Source: Candidatus Margulisiibacteriota bacterium
GTDB lineage: Bacteria; Margulisbacteria; Termititenacia; Termititenacales; Termititenacaceae
Direction of reading: 5' to 3'
Assembly (NCBI GenBank): GCA_031267055.1
Contig: JAIRZV010000010.1
Coordinates: forward strand, 1 to 13,209
DNA length: 13,209 bases
Below are positions 5,234 through 12,056 of the stretch, piece by piece (position 1 is the stretch's first letter; each line of letters opens with the position of its first letter). The notes beneath the pieces are model-generated. The model saw only the letters and a list, made by a program, of their open reading frames with translations, did not search any database and was not told the origin of the DNA. The position numbers and the translations under genes were made by a program.

Positions 5234-7987
5234 ATGTATCTCAAAGTTGTGGCTGTGGAAATGCTAAAGACAGAAAAAGTTAAATTTTACGATATTGCTA
5301 GAACTACTGGCGCTGTGGCTGGAGGTGCTTACGCCGCCTTTATATTTTCCCTGCCGCTCTTGATCCATTACGGCTCGGGAAATCCGGGTGGACAGCTTTC
5401 ACAAATACGATCTGCTTTGAATGGTTTGAATCTTTCTCTTTTGAATGACGCCGCGCAAAATGTTTCTTTGTTTAAAATCAATTCTTCTGGAACGCTCGGT
5501 CTGGTGAATACTGTCGCTTTGACGCTGGCTTCTTTTTATGGTGTGGGGTTAGTTAAAGACTCTGTGCAAAAATTGCGTTTACCGCGGTTTACGTTGGATG
5601 AATTGCAGACTAAATTTCCAGAGCTTGGTAATACGGATCAAAAACTTTTTGCTTTGCGGACTGGGGTGCAGGATCAGGATTTATTGGATCAAGTTTTTGA
5701 CCTGTTGGAGCGGCGAGAAGCGCTTGCGCCGCTGAACGCGGGCGTGTACGCGGTCAATACCCAAAACTGCACTGAAGAGCTGCGCGCGGCGCTTTTTGAT
5801 CTGGGACTGACTATCGGCCAGACCGACGCGGCGATGGCTTATTTACGCGGTACAGTTGAGCAAAATGCAGAATTCTTTTTTAAGCGCACACTGCTAGGTG
5901 CGCAAAAATTTTTGGCTAGATCCGCGTTTCTTCCGCAGAGTGAGCAGCGCCGGTTGGCGCAAGCTGTCTTTCGGGAGCAATTGACACCGGAACGCGAGGA
6001 AACTTTTTTAAAATTTTTGCGCGTTGCCCGCCGGAGAACAATTTCGATAGACACCCAAATCGCGCTTTCGATCACTTTGCCGTTTTTTGTTTCTATGTAT
6101 AATTTTATCAGCGGGGATTATATTCCCTGCTGTCCGATACACCAGAAAGCTATTCAGGAATGTTTGGGTACTCCTTGGCAAAATTACGGCGGCGCTTTGC
6201 CCGGACTGGCCGAGGCTGCTTTTTTGGCGGTCGTGCATGGTCATCTCAGTCATGTTGTGGAGAGGCTTGCGGAAAACAAGACCCGCAAAGCTCTGGCCGA
6301 AGTAATGAGCAGTTCCCAACTGGCCAAAGAATATGTGACTTTGCAGGACGGCCGACCAATACCGACCACTAAAGAGGACATATTGCCGCAAGCCACGCTA
6401 GTTTTGAGAAAAGGTCAAATGCTGCCAGTGGACGCGGTGGCTCTCCAGCAAATAACCGTGTCTGAATCGCACATGACCGGCGAATCTGTGCCGGTACTAA
6501 AAATGCCCGGGCAGATCGTGCTGGCTGGAGCTATTGTTCTGGATGATACGGCACAGATGCAGGCGTTTCGTACTTATGCGGATTCTGCTTTAGCCCAGCA
6601 GGAAAAACAGATCCAACAGGCCATAGCTAATAAAAGTGCGGCGGAAGATGTAGTTGAAGCTTTCGGCCGCAAATGGTCCCCGGCGATGAGCTTGTTTTCC
6701 AGTGGTTATTTCCTGTACGGCGTGCTTTCAGCCAATATGTTGGCGATCAAAAATGCGTTGACTGTTTTAGTCGCGACTACTCCCTGCGGATTGCAGACCG
6801 CTCTGCCTACCGCAAAACTGGCGCTCATCTCCCGTCTGGCCAAAGATAGAATCATTTTGCGCGACCCCAAGGCTCTGGCTGCCGCTGGCAAAACTCAAGT
6901 CATTGTTTTTGACAAGACCGACACTCTGACGGACAGCTCGCGGCTTTCTATCCGCGGACTGCATTACACCGCGAACGGCGTGCCAGAACGGGACTTGCCG
7001 CTGTTGTATTCTGTAGAGCTGTTGGCCGCGCATCCTATCGCGGATGAGATACGCAAATATATCGGATTGCAAAAGCAGAGTCCAACCATAAATAATTTTC
7101 AAGATCTGGGCAAGGCTGTGCAAGGCGTGTATACGGCGGATGGACAGGAGCATGCTCTTTCGGTTGGTTCATTAAAATATCTGCGCGCCAAAGGTTTATT
7201 GTCCGCGGTGGAAACGACCGGCCTTAATGAAGATGCCGTGGTCCTGGCTGTGGACGGTCAAGCACGGCTTTATTTTGAATACGCGGAAACTTTACGCGCG
7301 GACGCGACGGATACTATCATAGCCTTGCAAGAAACCGGACGGCGCGTGGTGATCGCTTCGGGGGACAGCCGGCAGCGGGTACAAGCCGCGGTCGACCTCT
7401 TGAATAAAGAACTGCTGGCGCGCGGCGCGCAACCATTGCTGAATACAGATGTACATGTGGAACTACGACCGGAAGAAAAAGAGGCGCTGATAAAGTCTTT
7501 GCAAAAAGACCCCGGTGGCGCCAAACAGTATGTGACTATGGTCGGTGACGGCAATAATGACAGCGGCGCTCTGGCCGCGGCGGATTTTGGCATTAGCTGG
7601 AATGCCAAAGGGCTGGCGCGTAATGCCGCACATGTGCTGGTCACGGACGGCAACCAGCTGTTTAAAGTTGTGGATATTTTACAAATGGCACGACGGTATT
7701 CCCGTAATATGCTGCAAAATATTCTTCTTTCAACGATTGGTAATGCCTTGATTATTGGCGGAGTAATTACCGGCTATACCGGCCTCGCCTTTAATTATGT
7801 TGGAAATTTGTTTGGCAACAGCGTTGGCCGGATGCTGCGCACTATGGATATGTTTATTTCTCTGATAGCGCATGAAGGCTTGACCGTGGGGGCGGCGCTT
7901 AATGCGGCGCGTCTGGGCAAAAAGAAAAAAATTGAAAAAAGAATCAAAACTTTGAATGGGACTGATCCCGCAAAACCGCAAAACTAA
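5234..7987 (+). CDS. divergent P1B-type heavy-metal-transporting ATPase
   Basis: Protein of 917 residues from ATG 5234, chosen because AGGA precedes it at good spacing; the in-frame TTG at 5183 lies inside the operator. P1B pumps move transition metals across the inner membrane using ATP. Visible motifs: actuator TGES (415-418), membrane TPC (516-518) replacing the usual CPC, phosphorylated Asp560 in DKTDT (canonical DKTGT), HP (600-601) typical of P1B nucleotide domains, and GDGNND (771-776). About eight membrane segments lie near 26-47, 85-107, 274-292, 320-339, 482-503, 504-527, 829-848 and 850-868. There is no N-terminal HMA domain. Instead about 165 helical residues separate the second and third membrane segments, and a CCPIH motif (C299, C300, H303) plus C310 lies in the loop between segments three and four. 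The metal and direction cannot be read from sequence. The Gly-to-Asp change beside the catalytic Asp is highly unusual. Confidence 0.93.
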   Translation: MYLKVVAVEMLKTEKVKFYDIARTTGAVAGGAYAAFIFSLPLLIHYGSGNPGGQLSQIRSALNGLNLSLLNDAAQNVSLFKINSSGTLGLVNTVALTLASFYGVGLVKDSVQKLRLPRFTLDELQTKFPELGNTDQKLFALRTGVQDQDLLDQVFDLLERREALAPLNAGVYAVNTQNCTEELRAALFDLGLTIGQTDAAMAYLRGTVEQNAEFFFKRTLLGAQKFLARSAFLPQSEQRRLAQAVFREQLTPEREETFLKFLRVARRRTISIDTQIALSITLPFFVSMYNFISGDYIPCCPIHQKAIQECLGTPWQNYGGALPGLAEAAFLAVVHGHLSHVVERLAENKTRKALAEVMSSSQLAKEYVTLQDGRPIPTTKEDILPQATLVLRKGQMLPVDAVALQQITVSESHMTGESVPVLKMPGQIVLAGAIVLDDTAQMQAFRTYADSALAQQEKQIQQAIANKSAAEDVVEAFGRKWSPAMSLFSSGYFLYGVLSANMLAIKNALTVLVATTPCGLQTALPTAKLALISRLAKDRIILRDPKALAAAGKTQVIVFDKTDTLTDSSRLSIRGLHYTANGVPERDLPLLYSVELLAAHPIADEIRKYIGLQKQSPTINNFQDLGKAVQGVYTADGQEHALSVGSLKYLRAKGLLSAVETTGLNEDAVVLAVDGQARLYFEYAETLRADATDTIIALQETGRRVVIASGDSRQRVQAAVDLLNKELLARGAQPLLNTDVHVELRPEEKEALIKSLQKDPGGAKQYVTMVGDGNNDSGALAAADFGISWNAKGLARNAAHVLVTDGNQLFKVVDILQMARRYSRNMLQNILLSTIGNALIIGGVITGYTGLAFNYVGNLFGNSVGRMLRTMDMFISLIAHEGLTVGAALNAARLGKKKKIEKRIKTLNGTDPAKPQN

Positions 7988-8018
7988 TTTTTCTGCTAAA
8001 ATAAGTCCCGTCAAATTC

Positions 8019-8092
8019 ATGCCGAGATAGCTAACGGCGGACGCTAAGGCGTCCTTGTTTCTCTTACTTAACTTCGCTGACGCTTGTTAAGT
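8019..8092. repeat. tRNA-Thr 5' fragment plus two hairpins
   Basis: Bases 8019-8032 (ATGCCGAGATAGCT) exactly match 8130-8143 at the start of tRNA-Thr. Behind it lie hairpins GGACGC-TAAG-GCGTCC (8039-8054) and ACTTAAC/GTTAAGT with a 13-base loop (8066-8092). This looks like a ~110-base insertion that duplicated the tRNA 5' end. No coding sequence is seen here. Confidence 0.55.
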
Positions 8093-8131
8093 TCGGGTCA
8101 GCTGGTTATGGTAATATGTGCTATTCGTTAT

Positions 8132-8207
8132 GCCGAGATAGCTCAGCTGGTAGAGCAGCGCATTCGTAATGCGCGGGTCGCAGGTTCAATTCCTGTTCTC
8201 GGCTCCA
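8132..8207 (+). tRNA. tRNA-Thr (anticodon CGU)
   Basis: The 7-bp acceptor stem GCCGAGA/TCTCGGC is followed by discriminator T and an encoded CCA. The D arm is AGCTCAGCTGGTAGAGC-like. The anticodon stem GCGCA/TGCGC holds loop TTCGTAA, giving anticodon CGU for the ACG threonine codon. The T arm is CAGG-TTCAATT-CCTG. A TAATAT -10-like box sits at 8112-8117 with a weak -35. The 3' end is repeated twice downstream, the signature of integration at a tRNA gene. Confidence 0.95.
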
Positions 8208-8244
8208 AGGTAGTTTTATATGCAATATTGTTGAGTTTAGTAGA

Positions 8245-8389
8245 CGCAATATGCCAGTGGCATATTGCGCAGGAATTGAAAGCTCGGAGCGGGTTTCGCA
8301 TTGGCGAAACCGCGAGAGCGCGACACCGCAGCGAGGGAGCGTTCCGCGTATGCGGAACAATAGCGACCGAGACGTAGGTTCAATTCCTG
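8245..8389. repeat. palindromic element using tRNA T-arm sequence as inverted repeat
   Basis: First a near-perfect palindrome (8245-8269, half site CGCAATATGCCA). Then an 11-bp arm CAGGAATTGAA (8270-8280) pairs with TTCAATTCCTG in the second tRNA 3' copy (8379-8389). Inside, CTCGG (8283-8287) pairs with CCGAG (8367-8371). Two perfect hairpins lie within: GGTTTCGC-ATTG-GCGAAACC (8292-8311) and GTTCCGC-GTAT-GCGGAAC (8341-8358). The whole could fold as a multibranched RNA or DNA structure. Confidence 0.55.
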
Positions 8390-8402
8390 TTCTCGGCTCC
8401 AA
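8376..8402 (+). repeat. second copy of tRNA-Thr 3' end
   Basis: 27 bases are identical to 8182-8208 of tRNA-Thr, from the T-stem through CCA plus one base. The five bases before it (8371-8375) are still partly similar. It is a candidate att site between the two islets. Confidence 0.8.
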
Positions 8403-8464
8403 AAGAAAAAGCGCAACCGATACATTCCAGTTCCGGTCGCGCCTTATATAGCAATCATAGCAAA

Positions 8465-8848
8465 TTATTTTTGTAAGTCAAGCATTTCCGTCCGTGTGAT
8501 AATTATTAAGCGTTTCAGGGCTTTTGATAGGTTAAATTCTTTATTTAACTTACTGATACATTTTTCCTCCGGGGAGATTTTAATCCATCTTAAATCTATG
8601 ATTACATTGACAGATTGTTTTATTGCTTTGTGTAAAGTGTTTTGTAATAAATATTTTCCCTTGCCTTCAGGACCTTTCATTTCCCATTTTAAGCCATCCA
8701 TTATGATATCGGGGGTTTTGATGTGGTTGCGATCTACCGGTTTTAGAAATAAGACTTTTTTTCTTTGGTTTGCAAGAAAAGAGGCAGTTGCTAGTTCTTT
8801 TTGTGTAGGTAATGCCCCTGCCTCAAATTCAATGGTAAATTTTCTCAT
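8465..8848 (-). CDS. orphan CdiA-C-terminal-like nuclease (PD-(D/E)xK type)
   Basis: Protein of 127 residues. The central motif T45-PD-II-(M)-DG-LK-W-E56-M-K58 fits the metal-dependent PD-(D/E)xK core seen in CdiA C-terminal tRNase domains and related toxins. It is followed by a helical stretch (LHKAIKQSVNVIIDL) typical of those domains; D47, E56 and K58 are the likely catalytic residues. The protein lacks the secretion or filament part of CdiA, and no immunity gene is evident. No Shine-Dalgarno is present, but TATGAT sits 11 bases before the ATG, suggesting a near-leaderless mRNA. It is the only gene in an islet bounded by tRNA-Thr 3' copies and is more AT-rich than its neighbours. The related standalone proteins I recall occur in mobile elements. 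Function as a toxin or anti-phage nuclease is inferred; the family call is from motifs only. Confidence 0.7.
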   Translation of the reverse strand: MRKFTIEFEAGALPTQKELATASFLANQRKKVLFLKPVDRNHIKTPDIIMDGLKWEMKGPEGKGKYLLQNTLHKAIKQSVNVIIDLRWIKISPEEKCISKLNKEFNLSKALKRLIIITRTEMLDLQK

Positions 8849-8859
8849 ATTAATAGTGT

Positions 8860-8886
8860 ATCATAATGCGCGGGTCGCAGGTTCAA
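8860..8886 (-). promoter_or_regulatory. candidate promoter of the nuclease ORF within tRNA copy
   Basis: On the minus strand TTGAAC (8881-8886), which is the antisense of the tRNA T-loop sequence, lies 15 bases before TATGAT (8860-8865). The spacer is shorter than ideal. If used, the tRNA remnant supplies the -35 element and the mRNA would start about five bases before the ATG. Confidence 0.35.
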
Positions 8887-8904
8887 TTCCTGTTCTCGGC
8901 TCCA
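8864..8904 (+). repeat. third copy of tRNA-Thr 3' end (att-like)
   Basis: 41 bases are identical to 8167-8207, from the third base of the anticodon to the end of CCA. It overlaps the 3' end of gcvPB on the opposite strand (stop codon at 8883-8885). It most likely represents the distal attachment site of the islet. Confidence 0.85.
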
Positions 8905-10325
8905 GCGAAATAATTTAAATCCGGCTCTTTGACCGCTTTGACTTCGTCCAGACGCCCGATAATTGTGCTATGCGGCGCGGATTTTACCAGCTCGGGATTA
9001 GTCTTTACCTCTGCGGCGATCTTTAGCATGATGTCGCAAAAAGCATCCAGCGTTTCTTTGGACTCCGTTTCGGTCGGCTCGATCATCAAGCACTCCGGTA
9101 CGATCAGCGGAAAATAAATCGTCGGTGGATGATAACCGTAATCCATGAGGCGTTTGGCGATGTCCGCGGCTGACACGCCGTATTGTTTTTTCCATTCTTT
9201 GACACTGATGACGAATTCGTGCTGGCAGGTTTGCGGATAGGGAATAGCATAAACTTTTTGCAGACGGGCTTTGACATAATTGGCGTTCAGGACGGCCAAT
9301 TTGGACGCGCGTTTCAAGCCCGCCGAACCCTGTATTTTCAGATAAGCGTAAGCCCGTAGTATCACGCCAATATTACCGTAAAAAGAATGAACTTTGCCGA
9401 TCGATTTAGGCCAGTCATTGTTCAAATAATATTCTCCGTTTTGAAAATCGATTAACGGGCGCGGCAGATACGGCGCGAGCGCGGCTGTCACGCCGACCGG
9501 ACCGGAGCCGGGTCCGCCGCCGCCGTGCGGAGTGGCAAAGGTTTTATGCAGATTAAGATGGCAAACGTCAAATCCCATATCGGCCGGCCGGACTAAACCC
9601 AGAGTCGCGTTAGCGTTCGCGCCATCGTAATAAAGCAAACCGCCGGCGTTGTGCACCAGCTCGGCGATCGGCAAAATATTTTTTTCGAATAAACCGAGCG
9701 TATTCGGATTGGTCAGCATCAAGCCGGCGACCGTATTGTCTAGATGTTTTTTTAGATCATTTAAATCCACGCCACCGTCCGGCAGAGACCGGATAGTCAC
9801 GGTTTGAAAACCGGCCAGCGTGCAGGAGGCCGGATTGGTGCCGTGCGCCGCGTCGGGCGCTAAAATTTTGACACGCCGAGTGTTGCCGCGGTCTAAATGA
9901 TACGCGCGAATTATCAGCAGTCCGGTAAACTCGCCGTGCGCGCCAGCCGCTGGCTGCAGTGTAAATCTCGCGTAACCAAAAGTTTGGCAGAGCATTTGCT
10001 CTGTCTCATAAAGTATTTTGAGCAGTCCTGCCGCGGAACGGTCTGACGCATGAGGGTTCATGCTGGTAAGGTCCTCGAGCGCGGCGATCTGTTCGTTGAT
10101 TTTCGGATTGTATTTCATCGTGCAAGAGCCGAGCGGATAAAAACCACTGTCCACGCCGTAATTTTGTTGCGAAAGTTTGGTGTAATGCCGCGTGACGTCG
10201 CTTTCCGAAACTTCCGGCAAACGCAAAGATTTTCTTTCCGGCAGGCCAAAGCTGACCGATGGCGCGTCCGGCAGGGTGTGCGCTTTGCGGCCTTTTTGTG
10301 AATATTCAAAAATTAATTTTTCCAT
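8883..10325 (-). CDS. gcvPB: glycine dehydrogenase (decarboxylating) subunit 2
   Basis: Protein of 480 residues, the usual size for the C-terminal half of the split P-protein. With subunit 1 it binds pyridoxal phosphate, decarboxylates glycine and passes the aminomethyl group to lipoylated GcvH. Visible hallmarks: NYGVDSGFYPLGSCTMKYNP near residues 55-74, AAHGTNPAS (~159-167), YDGANANA (~233-240), the PLP lysine K261 in LNLHKTFATPHGGGGPGSGPVG, and the C-terminal EPTETES segment. Its ATG follows directly on the stop of gcvPA (TAG-ATG), so translation is coupled. The last six residues (GAENRN) and stop are encoded by the antisense strand of a tRNA-Thr 3' copy, giving a short tail beyond the usual family end. 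Confidence 0.97.
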   Translation of the reverse strand: MEKLIFEYSQKGRKAHTLPDAPSVSFGLPERKSLRLPEVSESDVTRHYTKLSQQNYGVDSGFYPLGSCTMKYNPKINEQIAALEDLTSMNPHASDRSAAGLLKILYETEQMLCQTFGYARFTLQPAAGAHGEFTGLLIIRAYHLDRGNTRRVKILAPDAAHGTNPASCTLAGFQTVTIRSLPDGGVDLNDLKKHLDNTVAGLMLTNPNTLGLFEKNILPIAELVHNAGGLLYYDGANANATLGLVRPADMGFDVCHLNLHKTFATPHGGGGPGSGPVGVTAALAPYLPRPLIDFQNGEYYLNNDWPKSIGKVHSFYGNIGVILRAYAYLKIQGSAGLKRASKLAVLNANYVKARLQKVYAIPYPQTCQHEFVISVKEWKKQYGVSAADIAKRLMDYGYHPPTIYFPLIVPECLMIEPTETESKETLDAFCDIMLKIAAEVKTNPELVKSAPHSTIIGRLDEVKAVKEPDLNYFAGAENRN

Positions 10326-11585
10326 CTAAATATTTTTTCCTGTCCGGCGCAGCGTTTCCGCCAAAAAGTCTATTTGTTTGAGAGTTGTTTTTTCTGTAAC
10401 GCTCAATAACAAACGCCGGTCATCTAAAGGTCGGCCGATTTTAAAATCTTTGGCCAGCGCCTCATTTATTTTTTTAGTGTTCGGACAATACAGGACAAAA
10501 TCCCGAAAATGTTCTCCCTGGTCTACGGAAAAATCGGGAATGCCACCCAGTTTTTGTTTGGCGTAATCCGTGTTGGCTTTGCAAAGTTTGGCGACGGTTT
10601 GCAATCCGCTCTGGCCCAGGTAAGACATATATATAGTAGCCATGAGCGCGCAAAGCGCTTGATTGGAGCAAATATTGGAAGTCGCTTTTTCGCGGCGTAT
10701 GTGCTGTTCGCGCGTCTGCATGGTCAGGACAAAAGGTCTGTTGCCGCGCCCGTCCGTCGTGCGTCCGGCTATGCGGCCGGGCATCTGGCGCAGGAAATCT
10801 TTTTTGGCGGCCAGATAACCGAGAGCCGGTCCGCCGTAATTTTGCGGCAAACCCAGTGGCTGTGCCTCGCCGGTGATGATGTCCGCCGAGGGCGGCTCAA
10901 GCGCCGAAAGCAATAATGGATCGGCGCAGACAATAAACAGCGCGCCATTTTCTCTGGCTTTTGACAGATATTCCTGCCAATTACTGATCAGTCCGTGAAA
11001 ATCCGGCAGAGCAAAAATTACAGCCGCGGTGTTTGCGCCGCTCTCTTTTTGCTCTGTGATATTGCGTGGCGTGAGATAAGTTTTTAAGACCTCACAATAA
11101 TTCGGGTGTAGAGTGTTGGCCAAAACATATTCTGTCCGTCCGGTGGCGGCGACTGCCATACTGATCGCTTCGGCCAGAGCCGTCGCGCCGTCATAGAGCG
11201 AAGCGTTGGCTATATCCAGTCCGGTCAATTCGCAGACCATGGATTGAAATTCATAGATCGCGGTCAGCGTGCCCTGGCTGATCTCCGGCTGATAAGGCGT
11301 GTAGGCTGTGTAAAACTCCGAACGTCCGGCCAGAGCCGGCACGACTGGCGGTATATAATGATCGTAACGTCCGCCGCCCAAAAAAGAAACAGACTGGCGC
11401 TCCGGCTGGCGGCGCAATTCGTCAAACTCCGCCAAAAGTTCTATTTCCGAAACTGGCTTAAATTCGGAGAACTCCAGATTTTTTAATTTCTCCGGCACGT
11501 CGGCAAAAAGCTCACCGATATCTTTCGCGCCAATAGTTTGGAGCATTGCCTGTATCTCGTTTTCCGTATGCGGAAAATACACCAT
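10326..11585 (-). CDS. gcvPA: glycine dehydrogenase (decarboxylating) subunit 1
   Basis: Protein of 419 residues, the N-terminal half of the two-subunit P-protein, slightly shorter than the common ~440-450. Characteristic segments in order: YFPHTENEIQAML at the start, FLGGGRYDHYIPPVVPAL (usual family form GAGxYDHYIP), FYTAYTPYQPEISQGTLTAIYEFQ, ELTGLDIANASLYDGATALAEA, PLGLPQNYGGPALGYLA and REQHIRREKATSNICSNQALCAL. These define the fold-type-I PLP enzyme partner of GcvPB. It starts eight bases after the gcvH stop and ends against the gcvPB start, so the three genes form one operon. Confidence 0.97.
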   Translation of the reverse strand: MVYFPHTENEIQAMLQTIGAKDIGELFADVPEKLKNLEFSEFKPVSEIELLAEFDELRRQPERQSVSFLGGGRYDHYIPPVVPALAGRSEFYTAYTPYQPEISQGTLTAIYEFQSMVCELTGLDIANASLYDGATALAEAISMAVAATGRTEYVLANTLHPNYCEVLKTYLTPRNITEQKESGANTAAVIFALPDFHGLISNWQEYLSKARENGALFIVCADPLLLSALEPPSADIITGEAQPLGLPQNYGGPALGYLAAKKDFLRQMPGRIAGRTTDGRGNRPFVLTMQTREQHIRREKATSNICSNQALCALMATIYMSYLGQSGLQTVAKLCKANTDYAKQKLGGIPDFSVDQGEHFRDFVLYCPNTKKINEALAKDFKIGRPLDDRRLLLSVTEKTTLKQIDFLAETLRRTGKNI

Positions 11586-11593
11586 CGATTTTT

Positions 11594-11977
11594 TTACTCG
11601 CCGATTTTTTCTTTGTATTGCGCCGCGTCGAGTAAGGTGGAAAATTCAGCTGGGTTGAAATCTTTTAGCTTGATGATCCAGCCTTCGCCATAAGGGTCTT
11701 TGTTGACCAGCTCGGGCGATTTTTCCAACAGCGGATTGATCGCCGAGACCATGCCGGACAGCGGCGAGTAAAGATTGGACACTGTTTTGACCGATTCCAC
11801 CACGCCAAAATCGCCGTTTTGCGCGACCTGTTTACCGACCGCCGGCATTTCCACAAAAACAATGTCACCCAGCTCAGACTGCGCGTGATCGGTGATGCCG
11901 ACCAACGCGGTGTTGCCGTCGATCTTGACCCATTCGTGTTCGGCCGTATATTTAAGCTCCGCTGGAATATTGGACAT
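11594..11977 (-). CDS. gcvH: glycine cleavage system H protein
   Basis: Protein of 127 residues, normal for the family. It is the lipoyl carrier that shuttles the aminomethyl group between the P, T and L proteins. The lipoylation lysine is K64 in ESVKTVS; N-terminal LKYTAEHEWVKIDG and GITDHAQSELGDIVFVEMP are typical. ATG 11977 is preceded by GAGGTG at ideal spacing; the longer open frame to 12136 adds a non-homologous extension and is not used. It is the first gene of gcvH-gcvPA-gcvPB. The aminomethyltransferase (gcvT) and lpd are not in the window. Confidence 0.97.
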   Translation of the reverse strand: MSNIPAELKYTAEHEWVKIDGNTALVGITDHAQSELGDIVFVEMPAVGKQVAQNGDFGVVESVKTVSNLYSPLSGMVSAINPLLEKSPELVNKDPYGEGWIIKLKDFNPAEFSTLLDAAQYKEKIGE

Positions 11978-12004
11978 AAAACACCTCGTGAATTTTATGC
12001 GCGG

Positions 12005-12033
12005 ATTATAAATCCGGCGCGGGATATACGCAA
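12005..12033 (-). promoter_or_regulatory. promoter of the gcvH-gcvPA-gcvPB operon
   Basis: Minus-strand TTGCGT (12028-12033), a 17-base spacer and a perfect TATAAT (12005-12010). Transcription would start near 11998, only about 20 bases before gcvH. That leaves no space for a glycine riboswitch in the leader. Confidence 0.65.
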
Positions 12034-12056
12034 GCGCAGCCTCGACAGGCGCTAAT

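Larger units (their letters stand above)
8208..8904. mobile_element. tandem small islets integrated at tRNA-Thr 3' end
   Basis: The tRNA-Thr 3' end recurs at 8376-8402 (27 identical bases) and 8864-8904 (41 identical bases, starting at the third anticodon base). Two small segments result: ~170 bases of palindromic noncoding DNA, and ~460 AT-rich bases with one nuclease-like ORF. Direct repeats running from the anticodon loop to the 3' end are typical tyrosine-integrase att sites. No integrase, excisionase or other mobility gene is present, so these are either decayed islands or non-autonomous units moved in trans. Confidence 0.7.

Noticed and set aside
8066..8092. ACTTAAC/GTTAAGT pair matching integron core consensus
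   Set aside because: At 27 bases total it is far shorter than a real attC site; treated as a simple hairpin.
8084..8377. 97-residue open frame through tRNA-Thr
   Set aside because: It reads straight through the tRNA and the palindromic element; translations of tRNA 3' ends commonly give such false frames.
8164..8904. CRISPR-like array from the repeated tRNA end
   Set aside because: Only three copies of unequal length with very different spacers; they are tRNA fragments, and no cas genes are present.
8496..8918. 140-residue plus-strand frame over the CdiA-like gene
   Set aside because: It is the antisense shadow of the 8465-8848 gene and ends in tRNA-repeat sequence.
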